Below are positions 35,201-44,270 of a DNA stretch of 64,000 bases, piece by piece. The number at the start of each line of letters is the position of its first letter. Within the stretch, counting starts at the first letter, position 1. Source of the stretch: Escherichia marmotae (GTDB lineage Bacteria > Pseudomonadota > Gammaproteobacteria > Enterobacterales > Enterobacteriaceae); NCBI RefSeq assembly GCF_002900365.1, contig NZ_CP025979.1, forward strand, positions 558,001 through 622,000, read 5' to 3'. The notes under the pieces are model-generated. The model saw nothing but the letters and a program-made list of their open reading frames with translations, had not been told where the DNA came from and ran no database searches. Position numbers and translations under genes: made by a program.

Positions 35201-35698
35201 ATGAACAAAACAGAATTTTACGCGGACTTAAACCGCGACTTTAATGCGCTGATGGCGGGAGAAACCAGTTTTCTGGCAACACTGGCTAATACCAGCGCGT
35301 TATTATACGAACGTCTGGCCGACGTAAACTGGGCGGGGTTTTATCTACTCGAAGATGAGACGTTGGTTCTCGGACCGTTTCAGGGCAAAATTGCCTGCGT
35401 AAGGATCCCCATCGGGCGCGGCGTGTGTGGCACCGCGGTTGCCCGTAACGAAGTACAGCGAATCGAGGATGTTCACGCATTCGATGGACATATTGCCTGT
35501 GATGCGGCGAGTAATTCTGAAATTGTTCTACCGTTGGTGGTGAAAAATCAGATTATTGGCGTTCTCGACATCGACAGTACCGTTTTCGGTCGCTTCACCG
35601 ACGAGGACGAACAAGGCTTACGTCAGCTTGTGGCACAGCTTGAAAAGGTGCTTGCAACGACGGATTACAAAAAATTCTTTGCGAGCGTCGCAGGATAA
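35201..35698 (+). CDS. msrC: Free methionine-(R)-sulfoxide reductase MsrC
   Basis: GAF-domain enzyme reducing free methionine-R-sulfoxide with thioredoxin. The 165-residue form starts at ATG 35201 (MNKTEFYADLNRDF); an in-frame upstream start would add 18 residues, the numbering used for the catalytic cysteines C84, C94 and C118 in E. coli. Those cysteines are C66, C76 and C100 here (IACVRIP, GVCGTAV, HIACDAAS), all present. Divergent from letA. A perfect 20-bp palindrome GGCGTCATTATAATGACGCC lies 28 bases after the stop. Intact. Confidence 0.94.
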   Translation: MNKTEFYADLNRDFNALMAGETSFLATLANTSALLYERLADVNWAGFYLLEDETLVLGPFQGKIACVRIPIGRGVCGTAVARNEVQRIEDVHAFDGHIACDAASNSEIVLPLVVKNQIIGVLDIDSTVFGRFTDEDEQGLRQLVAQLEKVLATTDYKKFFASVAG

Positions 35699-35794
35699 TC
35701 AACGGATAACGTAGCATTTACTGATGGCGTCATTATAATGACGCCTGTTCATGCCTGCGCTTGTTGGCTACGTCCGTTGTAATCAGGAAATTTC

Positions 35795-36493
35795 ATGGAA
35801 AATCAACCTAAGTTGAATAGCAGTAAAGAAGTAATCGCGTTTCTGGCCGAACGTTTTCCCCACTGTTTCAGTGCGGAAGGTGAAGCGCGTCCGCTGAAAA
35901 TCGGTATTTTTCAGGATTTGGTCGATCGTGTTGCCGGGGAAATGAACCTGAGCAAAACGCAACTGCGATCCGCTTTACGTCTCTACACTTCGAGCTGGCG
36001 CTACCTGTATGGTGTTAAACCAGGCGCGACGCGTGTCGATCTTGACGGCAACCCTTGCGGTGAGCTGGACGAGCAACATGTAGAACATGCTCGCAAGCAG
36101 CTTGAAGAAGCGAAAGCGCGCGTTCAGGCCCAGCGTGCTGAACAGCAAGCTAAAAAACGCGAAGCTGCCATCGCTGCTGGTGAGAAAGAAGATGCACCAC
36201 GTCGTGAACGTAAACCACGTCCTGCTGCGCAACGCCGTAAAGAAGGCGCCGAGCGCAAACCTCGTGCGCAAAAACCGGCTGAGAAAGCGCCAAAAACAGT
36301 AAAAGCACCTCGCGAAGAACAGCATACCCCGGTTTCTGACATTTCAGCTCTGACTGTCGGACAAGCCCTGAAGGTGAAAGCTGGTCAAAACGCGATGGAT
36401 GCCACCGTATTAGAAATCACCAAAGACGGCGTCCGCGTCCAACTGAATTCGGGTATGTCTTTGATTGTGCGCGCAGAACACCTGGTGTTCTGA
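35795..36493 (+). CDS. proQ: RNA chaperone ProQ
   Basis: FinO-family RNA-binding protein that stabilises mRNA 3' ends and sRNAs and supports ProP osmoprotectant transport. Of its 232 residues, about 1-125 form the ProQ/FinO domain (KEVIAFLAERFPHCFS, then LRSALRLYTSSWRYL), 126-180 a Lys/Arg/Ala-rich linker, and 185-232 a Tudor-like C-terminal domain (VGQALKVKAGQNAMDATVLEI). Start ATG 35795 follows CAGG. It is 19 bases from prc, probably co-transcribed. Intact. Confidence 0.97.
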   Translation: MENQPKLNSSKEVIAFLAERFPHCFSAEGEARPLKIGIFQDLVDRVAGEMNLSKTQLRSALRLYTSSWRYLYGVKPGATRVDLDGNPCGELDEQHVEHARKQLEEAKARVQAQRAEQQAKKREAAIAAGEKEDAPRRERKPRPAAQRRKEGAERKPRAQKPAEKAPKTVKAPREEQHTPVSDISALTVGQALKVKAGQNAMDATVLEITKDGVRVQLNSGMSLIVRAEHLVF

Positions 36494-36512
36494 AACGGAG
36501 GCCGGGCCAGGC

Positions 36513-38561
36513 ATGAACATGTTTTTTAGGCTTACCGCGTTAGCTGGCCTGCTTGCAATAGCAGGCCAGACCTTCGCTGTAGAAGATATTACGCGTGCTG
36601 ATCAGATTCCGGTATTAAAGGAAGAGACGCAGCATGCAACTGTGAGTGAGCGCGTAACGTCGCGCTTCACCCGTTCCCATTATCGACAATTCGACCTCGA
36701 TCAGGCGTTCTCGGCCAAAATCTTTGACCGCTACCTGAATCTGCTTGATTACAGCCACAACGTGCTGTTGGCTAGCGATGTCGAACAATTCGCGAAAAAG
36801 AAAACCGAGTTGGGCGATGAACTTCGTTCCGGCAAACTCGACGTTTTCTACGATCTTTACAATCTGGCGCAAAAACGCCGCTTCGAACGTTACCAGTATG
36901 CGTTGTCGGTACTGGAAAAACCGATGGATTTTACCGGTAATGATTCTTATAACCTTGACCGCAGCAAAGCGCCCTGGCCGAAAAATGAGGCTGAGTTAAA
37001 CGCGCTGTGGGACAGCAAAGTTAAATTCGACGAGTTAAGCCTGAAGCTGGCGGGAAAAACGGATAAAGAAATTCGTGAAACCCTGACGCGTCGTTACAAA
37101 TTTGCTATTCGCCGCCTGGCACAAACTAACAGCGAAGATGTTTTCTCGCTGGCAATGACGGCTTTCGCACGCGAAATTGATCCGCATACCAACTACCTTT
37201 CCCCGCGCAATACCGAACAGTTCAATACTGAAATGAGTTTATCGCTGGAAGGTATTGGCGCAGTGTTGCAAATGGATGATGACTACACCGTTATCAATTC
37301 GATGGTGGCGGGTGGTCCGGCTGCGAAAAGTAAAGCGATTAGCGTTGGTGACAAAATTGTCGGGGTCGGACAAACCGGTAAACCGATGGTTGATGTGATC
37401 GGTTGGCGTCTTGATGATGTTGTTGCCTTAATCAAAGGGCCGAAGGGCAGTAAGGTTCGTCTGGAAATTTTACCTGCGGGTAAAGGCACTAAAACCCGCA
37501 CGGTGACGTTGACGCGTGAGCGCATTCGTCTGGAAGACCGTGCCGTTAAAATGTCTGTGAAGACGGTTGGCAAAGAAAAAGTCGGTGTGCTGGATATTCC
37601 GGGCTTCTATGTTGGCTTGACGGACGATGTCAAAGTTCAACTGCAGAAACTGGAAAAACAAAATGTCAGCAGTGTCATCATCGACCTGCGTAGCAACGGT
37701 GGCGGTGCGTTGACTGAAGCGGTATCGCTCTCTGGTTTGTTTATCCCATCAGGTCCGATTGTGCAGGTTCGCGATAACAACGGTAAAGTCCGTGAAGACA
37801 GTGATACCGACGGCCAGGTCTTCTATAAAGGCCCGCTGGTGGTGCTGGTTGATCGTTTCAGTGCTTCGGCTTCGGAAATCTTTGCTGCCGCAATGCAGGA
37901 TTATGGTCGCGCGCTGGTTGTGGGCGAGCCGACATTTGGTAAAGGCACAGTCCAGCAGTATCGCTCTCTGAACCGCATCTACGATCAGATGTTGCGCCCA
38001 GAATGGCCTGCGTTAGGCTCAGTACAATATACAATCCAGAAATTCTATCGCGTTAACGGTGGCAGTACGCAACGTAAGGGCGTAACGCCAGATATCATCA
38101 TGCCTACGGGCAATGAAGAGACGGAAACGGGTGAGAAATTCGAAGATAATGCGCTGCCGTGGGATAGCATCGACGCAGCAACCTATGTGAAATCAGGAGA
38201 CTTAACGGCATTTGAGCCGGAGTTGTTGAAGGAACATAATGCGCGTATCGCGAAGGATCCTGAATTCCAGAATATCATGAAGGATATCGCTCGCTTCAAC
38301 GCCATGAAGGATAAGCGTAACATCGTCTCTCTGAACTACGCCGTGCGTGAAAAAGAGAATAACGAAGATGATGCGACGCGTCTGGCGCGGTTGAACGATC
38401 GCTTTAAACGCGAAGGAAAACCGGCATTGAAGAAACTGGATGATCTGCCAAAAGATTATAAGGAGCCGGATCCATATCTGGATGAGACAGTGAACATCGC
38501 GCTTGATTTGGCGCGTCTGGAAAAAGCCAGACCCGCGGAACAGCCCGCTCCCGTCAAGTAA
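36513..38561 (+). CDS. prc: Periplasmic tail-specific protease Prc (Tsp)
   Basis: Carboxy-terminal processing protease that matures FtsI, degrades SsrA-tagged periplasmic proteins and, with NlpI, degrades MepS. A signal peptide of 22 residues (cleaved after QTFA) starts at ATG 36513; total length 682. A PDZ domain lies near residues 240-330 and the S41 catalytic domain follows, with Ser452 (in VDRFSASASE) and Lys477 (in PTFGKGTVQQ), both confirmed by counting codons. A DUF3340-type helical C-terminus follows. Downstream of proQ and followed by a strong terminator. Intact. Confidence 0.97.
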   Translation: MNMFFRLTALAGLLAIAGQTFAVEDITRADQIPVLKEETQHATVSERVTSRFTRSHYRQFDLDQAFSAKIFDRYLNLLDYSHNVLLASDVEQFAKKKTELGDELRSGKLDVFYDLYNLAQKRRFERYQYALSVLEKPMDFTGNDSYNLDRSKAPWPKNEAELNALWDSKVKFDELSLKLAGKTDKEIRETLTRRYKFAIRRLAQTNSEDVFSLAMTAFAREIDPHTNYLSPRNTEQFNTEMSLSLEGIGAVLQMDDDYTVINSMVAGGPAAKSKAISVGDKIVGVGQTGKPMVDVIGWRLDDVVALIKGPKGSKVRLEILPAGKGTKTRTVTLTRERIRLEDRAVKMSVKTVGKEKVGVLDIPGFYVGLTDDVKVQLQKLEKQNVSSVIIDLRSNGGGALTEAVSLSGLFIPSGPIVQVRDNNGKVREDSDTDGQVFYKGPLVVLVDRFSASASEIFAAAMQDYGRALVVGEPTFGKGTVQQYRSLNRIYDQMLRPEWPALGSVQYTIQKFYRVNGGSTQRKGVTPDIIMPTGNEETETGEKFEDNALPWDSIDAATYVKSGDLTAFEPELLKEHNARIAKDPEFQNIMKDIARFNAMKDKRNIVSLNYAVREKENNEDDATRLARLNDRFKREGKPALKKLDDLPKDYKEPDPYLDETVNIALDLARLEKARPAEQPAPVK

Positions 38562-38566
38562 CATCA

Positions 38567-38598
38567 ATCAGGCACAAGAAATTGTGCCTGATTTTTTT
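38567..38598 (+). terminator. Rho-independent terminator of proQ-prc
   Basis: ATCAGGCACAA / TTGTGCCTGAT, an 11-bp perfect stem with a GAAA loop, followed by seven T. It lies 6 bases after the prc stop. Confidence 0.93.
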
Positions 38599-38752
38599 AC
38601 AGCGGCAAGATGCCGTAAATCAGATGCTACAAAATGTAAAGTTGTGTCTTTCTGGTGACTTACGCTCTATCCAGACTTGAAAATAGTCGAGTAACCCATA
38701 CGATGTGGGTATCGCATATTGCGTTTTGTTAAACTGAGGTAAAAAGAAAATT

Positions 38753-39634
38753 ATGATGCGAATCGCGCTCTTCCTGCTAACGAACCTGGCCGTTATGGTC
38801 GTTTTCGGGCTGGTACTGAGCCTGACAGGGATACAGTCGAGCAGCGTTCAGGGGCTGATGATTATGGCCTTGCTGTTCGGCTTCGGTGGTTCCTTCGTTT
38901 CGCTTCTGATGTCCAAATGGATGGCATTACGATCTGTTGGCGGGGAAGTGATCGAGCAACCGCGTAACGAAAGGGAACGTTGGCTGATCAATACTGTTGC
39001 AACCCAGGCGCGTCAGGCTGGGATTGCTATGCCACAAGTGGCTATCTACCATGCGCCGGACATTAACGCTTTTGCAACCGGTGCGCGCCGGGATGCCTCT
39101 CTGGTTGCTGTCAGCACGGGTTTGTTGCAAAACATGAGCCCGGATGAAGCCGAGGCGGTAATTGCCCACGAAATTAGCCACATTGCTAATGGTGACATGG
39201 TTACCATGACGCTGATTCAGGGCGTGCTGAACACCTTTGTTATCTTTATTTCCCGTATTCTGGCACAACTGGCCGCTGGCTTCATGGGCGGTAACCGCGA
39301 CGAAGGCGAAGAGAGTAACGGCAACCCGCTGATCTACTTTGCAGTTGCGACGGTACTGGAGTTAGTGTTTGGTATTCTGGCGAGCATTATCACCATGTGG
39401 TTCTCGCGTCACCGTGAATTTCACGCTGATGCCGGTTCAGCCAAATTGGTTGGCCGTGAAAAAATGATTGCTGCGCTACAGCGCCTGAAAACCAGCTATG
39501 AACCGCAAGAAGCAACCAGCATGATGGCTTTCTGCATTAACGGTAAGTCAAAATCGCTGAGCGAGCTGTTCATGACCCACCCGCCGCTGGATAAACGTAT
39601 TGAGGCTCTGCGCACGGGTGAATACCTGAAGTAA
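38753..39634 (+). CDS. htpX: Membrane metalloprotease HtpX
   Basis: Zinc-dependent inner-membrane protease (M48B) that, with FtsH, removes misfolded membrane proteins; part of the Cpx response in E. coli. The 293 residues have two N-terminal hydrophobic segments (about 4-24 and 34-53), the zinc motif AHEISH with the third ligand in REFHADAGSA, and two further hydrophobic segments (about 155-175 and 195-215). Two ATG codons in a row start the frame (38753, 38756). Followed by a bidirectional terminator. Intact. Confidence 0.96.
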   Translation: MMRIALFLLTNLAVMVVFGLVLSLTGIQSSSVQGLMIMALLFGFGGSFVSLLMSKWMALRSVGGEVIEQPRNERERWLINTVATQARQAGIAMPQVAIYHAPDINAFATGARRDASLVAVSTGLLQNMSPDEAEAVIAHEISHIANGDMVTMTLIQGVLNTFVIFISRILAQLAAGFMGGNRDEGEESNGNPLIYFAVATVLELVFGILASIITMWFSRHREFHADAGSAKLVGREKMIAALQRLKTSYEPQEATSMMAFCINGKSKSLSELFMTHPPLDKRIEALRTGEYLK

Positions 39635-39650
39635 GATGAAATAAATACTC

Positions 39651-39682
39651 AAAAAGCGCGTCCAGGTTGACGCGCTTTTTTT
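39651..39682. terminator. Bidirectional terminator between htpX and yebQ
   Basis: AAAAAGCGCGTC / GACGCGCTTTTT, a 12-bp perfect stem with A-run and T-run on opposite sides, between convergent htpX and yebQ. Confidence 0.9.
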
Positions 39683-41054
39683 ATGCTTGGGATCGTGGCT
39701 GGGTGATCCGTAAACCACTAACACCGGCAGCGATTACTGCCAGAATAGCCGCGGTCATCAGCGAGACGTGCGTACCATTATCACCAAACTGATTTAACAT
39801 CAGTGCCACCAACGCTGCGCCACTACTCTGACCAAGCAGACGAGCCGTACCTAACATGCCACTGGCACCGCCGCTACGTTCCCGCGGGGCGGAAGTAATA
39901 ATGGTGTGGTTATTGGGTGACTGGAATAATCCAAAACCGGCACCGCACAAGATCATAGGCCAGATGATATTGATATCGGCAGGTGAAGCAGGCAAGAGAA
40001 CCAGCGAAAAAAGCCCCGCCGCCATAATAAACAACCCTAAAGCTCCAAGTAACCCAGCATGCACGCGTTCTATCAGATAACCAGCCAGCGGTGCCATCAC
40101 CATTGTTGCCAGCGGCCATGGGGTCAGAAGTAGACCTGTTTCCACTTCACTACGTCCGAGCACCGTTTGCAGATAAAAGGGCAGGGAGACCATTGCCAGC
40201 ATCTGTGCGCAGAAAGAGCAAATAGACGTGCAAATAGACAGTGAAAAAAGCGGAATACGCAGTAAATCCACTGGCAACAGCGGCACGGGAAGAGAAAGCT
40301 GACGACGAATAAAGAAAATACCAACGACAACCATTACCGCCAGTTCTACACCAATCAACGTCAGCGATTGCCCCTGAGCAAAACCACTCAACGCGGTAAT
40401 AAGCAGACCAAATGTTAACGCGTTCATCACGGCGCTGGGCAGGTCAAAACGTGGTTTACTGGCACGAGAACCATTAGGTGGCAGAAAACGCATTGCCAGA
40501 AGCAGGGCGATAATACCCAACGGTACGTTGATTAAAAATAGCCACTTCCATGACGCGATGGAGAGGATTACCGCGGCGATAGTTGGCCCGGCAGCAGAGG
40601 AGACGGCGACAATAAACGAGTTAATTCCCATTCCCCGCCCCAGAAAACGCTGTGGATAGATTAGCCGGATAAGAGCAGTATTGACGCTCATTAGTGCTGC
40701 GCCACCAAAACCTTGTATTACACGCGCCAGAGTTAGCATTTGCAGCGAATCAGAAAGGGCACAGAACAACGATGACAGCAGAAATACGACCAGGCCGCAT
40801 TTATAAATGCGTCGATAGCCAAACATATCTCCCAGAAACGAAAACGAAAGCAGGGAGACGACAATCGCGATTTGATAGGCATTCACCACCCAAATAGAAC
40901 TGGCTGGCGTGGCGTGAAGATCAGTAGCAATAGTTGGCAAGGCGACGTTGGCGATAGCGCCGTCGAGGACCGCCATCGAAATACCGATAATAATGGTTAA
41001 AATCGCGCCGTATCGCTGAGGCAACGGCAGGCCATCGGCCTGAACTTTTGGCAT
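39681..41054 (-). CDS. yebQ: MFS transporter YebQ (EmrB/QacA type)
   Basis: Putative drug/proton antiporter of the 14-helix DHA2 group. The 457 residues carry the motif C region (LDGAIANVALPTI, residues about 30-42) and the motif A-like GDMFGYRRIYK loop. The substrate is not known. The start is MPKVQADGLPL at 41054, the family length; a 37-residue upstream extension is not supported. Divergent from kdgR with 176 bases between. Known in E. coli as a KdgR-regulated neighbour; no KdgR box was clearly identified by eye. Intact. Confidence 0.9.
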   Translation of the reverse strand: MPKVQADGLPLPQRYGAILTIIIGISMAVLDGAIANVALPTIATDLHATPASSIWVVNAYQIAIVVSLLSFSFLGDMFGYRRIYKCGLVVFLLSSLFCALSDSLQMLTLARVIQGFGGAALMSVNTALIRLIYPQRFLGRGMGINSFIVAVSSAAGPTIAAVILSIASWKWLFLINVPLGIIALLLAMRFLPPNGSRASKPRFDLPSAVMNALTFGLLITALSGFAQGQSLTLIGVELAVMVVVGIFFIRRQLSLPVPLLPVDLLRIPLFSLSICTSICSFCAQMLAMVSLPFYLQTVLGRSEVETGLLLTPWPLATMVMAPLAGYLIERVHAGLLGALGLFIMAAGLFSLVLLPASPADINIIWPMILCGAGFGLFQSPNNHTIITSAPRERSGGASGMLGTARLLGQSSGAALVALMLNQFGDNGTHVSLMTAAILAVIAAGVSGLRITQPRSQA

Positions 41055-41230
41055 AGGAATTTTATATCTTTGGATGATAATCAACAGGGTTATGATTCTA
41101 GCACTGATATTCACGGCGGATGTCGCAGAATTGTAACTAACCGGCAAAAGATGGATTGCGACCACCCAGGCGCGAAATTATAATAAAAAACAGTTCTGAT
41201 TTTTATAAAACACTCGCAATGAGGTGATAA

Positions 41231-42022
41231 ATGGCTAACGCAGATCTGGATAAACAGCCTGATTCTGTATCTTCTGTACTGAAGGTTTTTGGCATTTTAC
41301 AGGCGCTGGGCGAAGAGCGCGAAATAGGGATAACCGAGCTGTCACAGCGCGTCATGATGTCAAAAAGCACCGTTTATCGCTTTTTACAGACCATGAAAAC
41401 CCTGGGGTATGTGGCGCAGGAAGGGGAGTCGGAGAAATATTCTCTGACCCTGAAATTGTTTGAGTTGGGGGCTCGTGCCTTACAAAACGTCGATCTCATT
41501 CGTAGCGCAGATATCCAGATGCGCGAAATCTCCCGCCTGACGAAAGAAACCATCCACCTTGGCGCACTGGACGAAGACAGCATTGTTTACATCCACAAAA
41601 TTGACTCTATGTACAATTTGCGCATGTATTCACGGATTGGTCGTCGTAATCCGCTTTACAGCACCGCGATTGGTAAAGTGCTGCTGGCCTGGCGCGATCG
41701 TGATGAAGTGAAGCAGATCCTTGAGGGCGTTGAGTATAAACGCAGTACCGATCGTACCATTACCAGTACCGAAGCGTTACTACCGGTGTTGGACCAGGTG
41801 CGCGAGCAAGGTTATGGTGAAGATAACGAAGAGCAGGAAGAAGGACTACGTTGTATCGCGGTTCCGGTATTTGACCGCTTTGGTGTGGTTATTGCCGGTC
41901 TGAGCATCTCCTTCCCAACGCTGCGTTTCTCTGAAGAGCGTTTGCAGGAGTACGTAGCTATGTTGCATACGGCCGCACGTAAAATTTCCTCGCAAATGGG
42001 GTATCACGACTATCCGTTCTGA
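41231..42022 (+). CDS. kdgR: Transcriptional regulator KdgR
   Basis: IclR-family repressor of 2-keto-3-deoxygluconate use (kdgT, kdgK, eda) in pectin and hexuronate breakdown. The 263 residues have an N-terminal winged helix (about 15-80, GITELSQRVMMSKSTVYRFLQTM) and a C-terminal IclR effector-binding domain (80-255, with YSTAIGKVLLAW and GLRCIAVPVFDRFG). Start ATG 41231 follows GAGGTG. Divergent from yebQ and followed by a hairpin terminator. Intact. Confidence 0.96.
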   Translation: MANADLDKQPDSVSSVLKVFGILQALGEEREIGITELSQRVMMSKSTVYRFLQTMKTLGYVAQEGESEKYSLTLKLFELGARALQNVDLIRSADIQMREISRLTKETIHLGALDEDSIVYIHKIDSMYNLRMYSRIGRRNPLYSTAIGKVLLAWRDRDEVKQILEGVEYKRSTDRTITSTEALLPVLDQVREQGYGEDNEEQEEGLRCIAVPVFDRFGVVIAGLSISFPTLRFSEERLQEYVAMLHTAARKISSQMGYHDYPF

Positions 42023-42030
42023 TTAGAGTT

Positions 42031-42066
42031 AGAACCTGTCTGTATAATATTCAGACAGGTTCTTAT
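42031..42066 (+). terminator. Likely terminator of kdgR
   Basis: AGAACCTGTCTG / CAGACAGGTTCT, a 12-bp perfect stem with a 9-base AT-rich loop, 8 bases after the kdgR stop. The trailing T-run is weak (TCTTATCT). Confidence 0.7.
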
Positions 42067-42176
42067 CTGGTGGGGGTTAAATAAAGTTACTGATGGCTGG
42101 CGTAATATCGTATACGTTGGTGATAAGTGTACGTTTTATTCATTGAGTTTAATGTGGGTATTTATACCTTAATCTA

Positions 42177-42416
42177 TTAGCCATTATCGACGACGATATT
42201 GTTTTTACGTAACAGTGGGCAATCGGTTATCCCGAAAAAACCACTTTTAGTGTGCAGGTATTGTACCGTACTGGTATCCCGGGCCGTCAGATAGGTGCAT
42301 TGCAACCCTAACCCAGCGGCATTTTCCTTGCTTCCAATCAGAACACCATATCCGCTTAGTAATAATCCTGTCCATACCAGTGCTATCAACATAATTGTGC
42401 GAATAATGAATCGCAT
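42177..42416 (-). CDS. yobH: Small protein YobH
   Basis: A 79-residue protein beginning MRFIIRTIMLIALVW, with one hydrophobic segment (about residues 5-28) that is either a membrane anchor or an uncleaved signal, then a polar tail with two cysteines. It matches E. coli YobH. Function unknown. Start ATG at 42414-42416; a longer frame upstream is rejected because it would place charged residues ahead of the hydrophobic segment. Convergent with kdgR. Confidence 0.85.
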   Translation of the reverse strand: MRFIIRTIMLIALVWTGLLLSGYGVLIGSKENAAGLGLQCTYLTARDTSTVQYLHTKSGFFGITDCPLLRKNNIVVDNG

Positions 42417-42506
42417 TATGACCTCTTCTCTTTTTTGTTCGCTTAATCGTAGCGGTAATATGGACTGAAGCAAGCGTATAGTTCCGAAAAAGCACGAATA
42501 TCGACA

Positions 42507-42523
42507 TGGTTAGGCGCTGTTTA
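42507..42523 (+). promoter_or_regulatory. PhoP box upstream of mgrB
   Basis: TGGTTA-GGCGC-TGTTTA: two direct hexamers of the (T/G)GTTTA type with the standard 5-base spacing. Ten bases downstream is a -10-like GATAGT (42534-42539). mgrB is one of the strongest PhoP targets in E. coli. The motif is seen; binding is inferred. Confidence 0.75.
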
Positions 42524-42573
42524 ACTAACGCATGATAGTTTAATGACATAAGGTAGGTTAAACGGAGAATGGA

Positions 42574-42717
42574 GTGAAAAAGTTTCGATGGGTCGTTCTG
42601 GTTGTTGCTGTGCTGGCTTGCTTGCTGCTATGGGCGCAGGTATTCAACATGATGTGCGATCAGGATGTACAATTTTTCAGCGGAATTTGTGCCATCAATC
42701 AATTTATCCCGTGGTGA
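42574..42717 (+). CDS. mgrB: PhoQ feedback inhibitor MgrB
   Basis: A 47-residue inner-membrane peptide that inhibits the sensor kinase PhoQ, closing a negative feedback loop; its loss in enterobacteria gives polymyxin resistance. The GTG start at 42574 (after GGAGAATGGA) gives MKKFRWVVLVVVAVLACLLL, a single membrane helix, then a periplasmic tail with the two cysteines (MMCDQD and GICAIN) required for function. It ends NQFIPW with TGA at 42715-42717. Expressed from the PhoP box at 42507-42523. Intact, so the feedback should work. Confidence 0.95.
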   Translation: MKKFRWVVLVVAVLACLLLWAQVFNMMCDQDVQFFSGICAINQFIPW

Positions 42718-42791
42718 TATCATTTTTTCAGCAGTAGATTTCCTTCCTGTGTGGCAGTGGTAGAATGACACCTCTACTTAGAGGTGGTGAA

Positions 42792-43079
42792 ATGAACGAA
42801 GTTGTAAATTCAGGCGTAATGAACGTTGCGTCTTTGGTTGTATCGGTGGTAATTCTCGCTATTGGGCTCATCTTGTGGTTTTTCATCAACCGTGCCAGTT
42901 CACGGACTAACGAACAGATTGAACTTCTTGAGGCATTGCTGGAACAGCAAAAACGGCAAAATGCACTGTTACGTCGTTTGTGCGAAGCAAACGAACCTGA
43001 AAAAACGGATGCGAATACTGCTGAGAACCTAAAAACGGCTGAAGATGAAGATATCATCCGCCTGGTAGCGGAACGGTAA
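42792..43079 (+). CDS. yebO: Small membrane protein YebO
   Basis: A 95-residue protein with one hydrophobic segment (about 12-32, VASLVVSVVILAIGLILWFF) followed by a charged helical, coiled-coil-like region (NEQIELLEALLEQQKRQNALLRRL). It matches E. coli YebO. Function unknown. Start ATG 42792 follows GAGGTGGTGA. It lies downstream of mgrB in the same direction with a 74-base gap and may share its transcript. Confidence 0.88.
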   Translation: MNEVVNSGVMNVASLVVSVVILAIGLILWFFINRASSRTNEQIELLEALLEQQKRQNALLRRLCEANEPEKTDANTAENLKTAEDEDIIRLVAER

Positions 43080-43738
43080 TCTTTCCTCAAAATTTGAGTA
43101 GCCCTAATGCTGATGGGTTACTCATCTTATCCGCACTATAGTGGTGCAATTGATTCAAATTAATACTCTGGTCTGACTTCGATTATTTATCGTGTTATTT
43201 ATTTCATAATAGCGGTATCGGAAAAAGATATTAATCGCACTAAGCTATTGGGATGTTTACATCGGAATTGTGATCAATTGCGGTATTATTTATTAGCGAA
43301 ACGTTTCTCCCTTCACTTTTTAGTAATTCATCAATTTTTCTTATTTTAAATTAATAATGAGCATTAAGTCTGGTTTCTTCATTTCACCTGTGTATGTTGT
43401 TAACTATCTGTTTTATTGGGTGAAGTTATATAACATTTTATTCGTTATATATCATAAAAAGTGATATCGCTCGCATTGCGTAATAACTTGTACTGCTGCT
43501 CTGGAAGAACTGAACTTATTGAACTATGTTAGAAACTGCATCAGGTCAAGTATCTGCGTGTAATGGTATGGTTAAGTGCATCGATATATCGGCACGTATT
43601 CCGTTGCATAAGTGTGCAAAAAAAGTGGAAGGCGTATCGAGATTTGTGCGGCTGATCGAGACATGTTTAAAAATGGCTTGCCATAATTAACGTTGTATGT
43701 GATAACAGTTTCGGGTTAAACGAGGTACAGTTCTGTTT
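43080..43738. other. Long AT-rich intergenic region upstream of yobF-cspC
   Basis: About 660 bases with no recognisable gene. AT-rich throughout, it contains the promoter region of the yobF-cspC transcript, probably near TTGCCATAATTAACGTTGTA (43678-43697). No terminator with a clear T-run or repeat was seen. Confidence 0.55.
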
Positions 43739-43855
43739 ATGTGTGGCATTTTCAGTAAAGAAGTCCTGAGTAAACACGTTGTCGTTGAATACCGCTTCTC
43801 TGCCGAGCCTTATATTAGTGCCTCATGCAGTAATGTGTCAGTTTTATCTCTGTAA
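43739..43855 (+). pseudogene. yobF: yobF with premature stop (38 of 47 codons)
   Basis: Small stress-associated protein co-transcribed with cspC in E. coli. The start MCGIFSKEVLSKHV is conserved, but codon 39 is TAA (43853-43855) where K-12 has TTA. The remaining frame CLRAKKTI and the native stop TAA (43880-43882) are intact, so a single T-to-A change removed nine C-terminal residues. The product would be 38 residues. Whether the shortened protein works is unknown; effects on translation entering cspC are possible because cspC starts only 12 bases after the native stop. Confidence 0.85.
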
Positions 43856-43894
43856 TGCCTGCGGGCGAAGAAAACAATCTAAGGAATTTTTCAA

Positions 43895-44104
43895 ATGGCA
43901 AAGATTAAAGGTCAGGTTAAGTGGTTCAACGAGTCTAAAGGTTTTGGCTTCATTACTCCGGCAGATGGCAGCAAAGATGTGTTCGTACACTTCTCTGCTA
44001 TCCAGGGTAATGGCTTCAAAACTCTGGCCGAAGGCCAGAACGTTGAGTTCGAAATTCAGGACGGCCAGAAAGGTCCGGCGGCTGTTAACGTAACAGCTAT
44101 CTGA
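43895..44104 (+). CDS. cspC: Cold-shock-family RNA chaperone CspC
   Basis: A 69-residue single-domain OB-fold nucleic-acid-binding protein, constitutively made, that stabilises rpoS and uspA mRNAs and antagonises terminators. RNA-binding motifs RNP1 (KGFGFI) and RNP2 (VFVHF) are intact: [20 protein letters not shown]. Preceded by AAGGAA. Lies downstream of the broken yobF and ends at a clear terminator. Intact. Confidence 0.97.
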
Positions 44105-44149
44105 TCGAATCCACTGATCTGAAGTGTAAACGCGCTTCAATCTCGCTAT

Positions 44150-44178
44150 AAAGCCTCGTCGAATTTACGAGGCTTTTT
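44150..44178 (+). terminator. Rho-independent terminator of yobF-cspC
   Basis: AAAGCCTCGT / ACGAGGCTTT, a 10-bp perfect stem, 7-base loop, with a T-run overlapping its end; 45 bases after cspC. Confidence 0.92.
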
Positions 44179-44270
44179 ACTTTGTTTTATTTTCGCTCCT
44201 GTCTCCGGATATTTGCCAGTCGTGCGATTCGCGTTACACTTGCGGCCTTTAGTATCCTGCCGGAGTTGTC

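Noticed and set aside
41055..41230. KdgR operator between yebQ and kdgR
   Set aside because: AT-rich stretches resemble parts of the KdgR consensus, but no convincing palindrome was found by eye.
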